DNA of 6,851 bases from Candidatus Bathyarchaeota archaeon (GTDB lineage: Archaea; Thermoproteota; Bathyarchaeia; 40CM-2-53-6): positions 1-6,851 of the forward strand of contig VBBQ01000017.1 of assembly GCA_005888755.1 (NCBI GenBank), in the 5' to 3' direction. Made by a program: the position numbers and the translations under genes. This document shows positions 5,887 to 6,851 of this stretch, in pieces. The notes below the pieces were generated by a model that saw only the letters and a list, made by a program, of their open reading frames with translations, did not search any database and was not told the DNA's origin. Numbering within the stretch: the first letter of the stretch is position 1; every line of letters starts with the position of its first letter.

Positions 5887-6851
5887 TTAGGCTATGGGTT
5901 CTGCTCGGTGCTTGCAGAGAAGGAGCATGGCAGCTGCCGACGGCAGCGACACGGTCTCGTCGTGATAGGGTCCGAACCGTTCTTCCGCGAGTCTAAAGCT
6001 TGGGGACTCTTTGACCTTGACCTTCATCTCGCCCTGGAACGCCAGAGGTTCTGTGAACGGGTCGAACTCGTCAAGTCTCTCTTCCGGAACCTTCATCGCA
6101 AGGAGTCCGGTATGGCCGTTGAGTGTTCCGGGCATTCTTATGAGTCTGTGAATGTCCGTTGTTACGACGGTGTCTATTTTCGCGGACTTTTTCTCAACGG
6201 CCTTCGATACTAAGGTTTTCCAGGTGGACATTCCAACGCCCTTCACGGAGCTCCAGAATGGTTTCCTGAGAAGGTTTTCCCTGTCCCAAGACTTCAGGGC
6301 GGTGACCTGACTCGAGGTGAGACCTATCTGGTCGATCTCGCTTCCGAGAATATCGTAGATTCCAGCAACTATTCGTCCTCTCCAACCCGGCTGGCCCATT
6401 AGCGGGCCCTCAGCCACCCTTGTCCCACCAACACTGGTCTCCTCTAGTTCGTGGAGTTGCGGGTCTAGTCCCTGGGCTAGTAGATAGTCTGCTATTTCCC
6501 TGCGCTCTTCTTCTCCGAGCTGCGATGCATGTTTCGAGTACACGTGCACATGGTATCCTCGGTGTCCTGAGAAGAATATTCTAGTATCTTCATGGTCTAT
6601 TCCGAGATCCGTATAGAGCATCTCGAGGAGCTTTGCGGTCTCCTCCTTCGCTTCTTGGAGGCATCTATCGCAGAGCCATGTTTGCTGTTCCATTCTGTCA
6701 TTCTTGCATTTTGGGCAGAGCTTGGGGGCTCCTCCATTTCCTGTCGTGCCGCATGCTTTGCATTTCCAGTTGTCATGGTCCGGTTTGCATGGGGTGTCGA
6801 GATGGTCCGCGTCAATGTCGAAAACCAGATCGGCGCCTGTCCATCCCTTGT
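5887..6851 (-). CDS. priS: DNA primase small (catalytic) subunit PriS, N-terminus beyond right edge
   Basis: The catalytic subunit of the archaeo-eukaryotic primase, making RNA/DNA primers with PriL. About 320 residues are in view; the start is cut off by the window edge. The metal-binding motif DLVFDIDADHL (6799-6828) gives the D-x-D catalytic pair. Next comes a cysteine-rich stretch (6661-6789) with one lone Cys and the pairs CKAC, CPKC and CDRC. Then follow the nucleotide-binding motif FFSGHRGYHVHV (about 6540-6573) and the later catalytic region TTDIHRLIRMPGTLNGHTG (about 6108-6170). The C-terminus ends LLLCKHRAEPIA before TAA at 5887-5889. All three primase motifs are intact. It heads the minus-strand cluster in view, with gins51 next, which fits the known contact between GINS and primase in archaea. 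Identity is sure; the missing part is probably under 110 residues. Confidence 0.96.
   Translation of the reverse strand, partial: KGWTGADLVFDIDADHLDTPCKPDHDNWKCKACGTTGNGGAPKLCPKCKNDRMEQQTWLCDRCLQEAKEETAKLLEMLYTDLGIDHEDTRIFFSGHRGYHVHVYSKHASQLGEEERREIADYLLAQGLDPQLHELEETSVGGTRVAEGPLMGQPGWRGRIVAGIYDILGSEIDQIGLTSSQVTALKSWDRENLLRKPFWSSVKGVGMSTWKTLVSKAVEKKSAKIDTVVTTDIHRLIRMPGTLNGHTGLLAMKVPEERLDEFDPFTEPLAFQGEMKVKVKESPSFRLAEERFGPYHDETVSLPSAAAMLLLCKHRAEPIA

Noticed and set aside
5908-6213. A 101-codon plus-strand frame opposite priS.
   Set aside because: It is antisense to the conserved PriS C-terminal motifs and has no recognisable domain.
1-6851. CRISPR arrays, tRNA or rRNA genes.
   Set aside because: No spaced direct repeats and no tRNA-like or rRNA-like segments were seen; nearly all the sequence is covered by coding frames.

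Overview
The window is archaeal. It carries genes found only in archaea and eukaryotes (Nop10, aIF2alpha, ribosomal proteins S27e and L44e, GINS, and the small subunit of the eukaryote-type primase) together with an archaeal oligosaccharyltransferase (AglB). The gene content and protein flavour fit the Thermoproteota/TACK side, for example Nitrososphaeria-, Aigarchaeota- or Bathyarchaeia-like lineages. That placement rests on impression and would need a tree. Base composition looks moderate, roughly half G+C by eye.

Layout. From 1 to about 1077, minus strand: a TnpB nuclease of the IS200/IS605 (IS1341-like) group. It is open to the left window edge and has all its RuvC and zinc-ribbon residues, but no tnpA beside it in view. 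From 1078 to 1221: a short divergent intergenic region holding the promoters of tnpB and aglB. From 1222 to 3750, plus strand: AglB/STT3, ending in an unusual Ig-like tail. From 3760 to 6851, minus strand: a tight information-processing cluster read in the order priS, gins51, rpl44e, rps27e, aIF2alpha, nop10. AglB and nop10 converge with only nine bases between their stop codons.

The minus-strand cluster links DNA replication (primase catalytic subunit and the GINS component of the replicative helicase complex) with translation (two zinc-finger ribosomal proteins, initiation factor 2 alpha) and rRNA pseudouridylation (Nop10 of H/ACA RNPs). It is probably largely co-transcribed, since spacings run from a four-base overlap to about 75 bases. 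AglB works separately at the membrane, moving a lipid-linked glycan onto Asn-X-Ser/Thr sequons of exported proteins. TnpB is an RNA-guided transposon nuclease; its guide-RNA end would lie left of the window.

I see no wholly new system. The points worth a second look are: AglB with R-N-E in place of the usual acidic second catalytic motif, its Ig-like C-terminal domain and its only two cysteines beside the DK motif; a GINS gene with no ATG/GTG/TTG at its conserved N-terminus; a cysteine-rich insertion in PriS; a serine in aIF2alpha at the place of eukaryotic Ser51; and a solo TnpB directly upstream of aglB.
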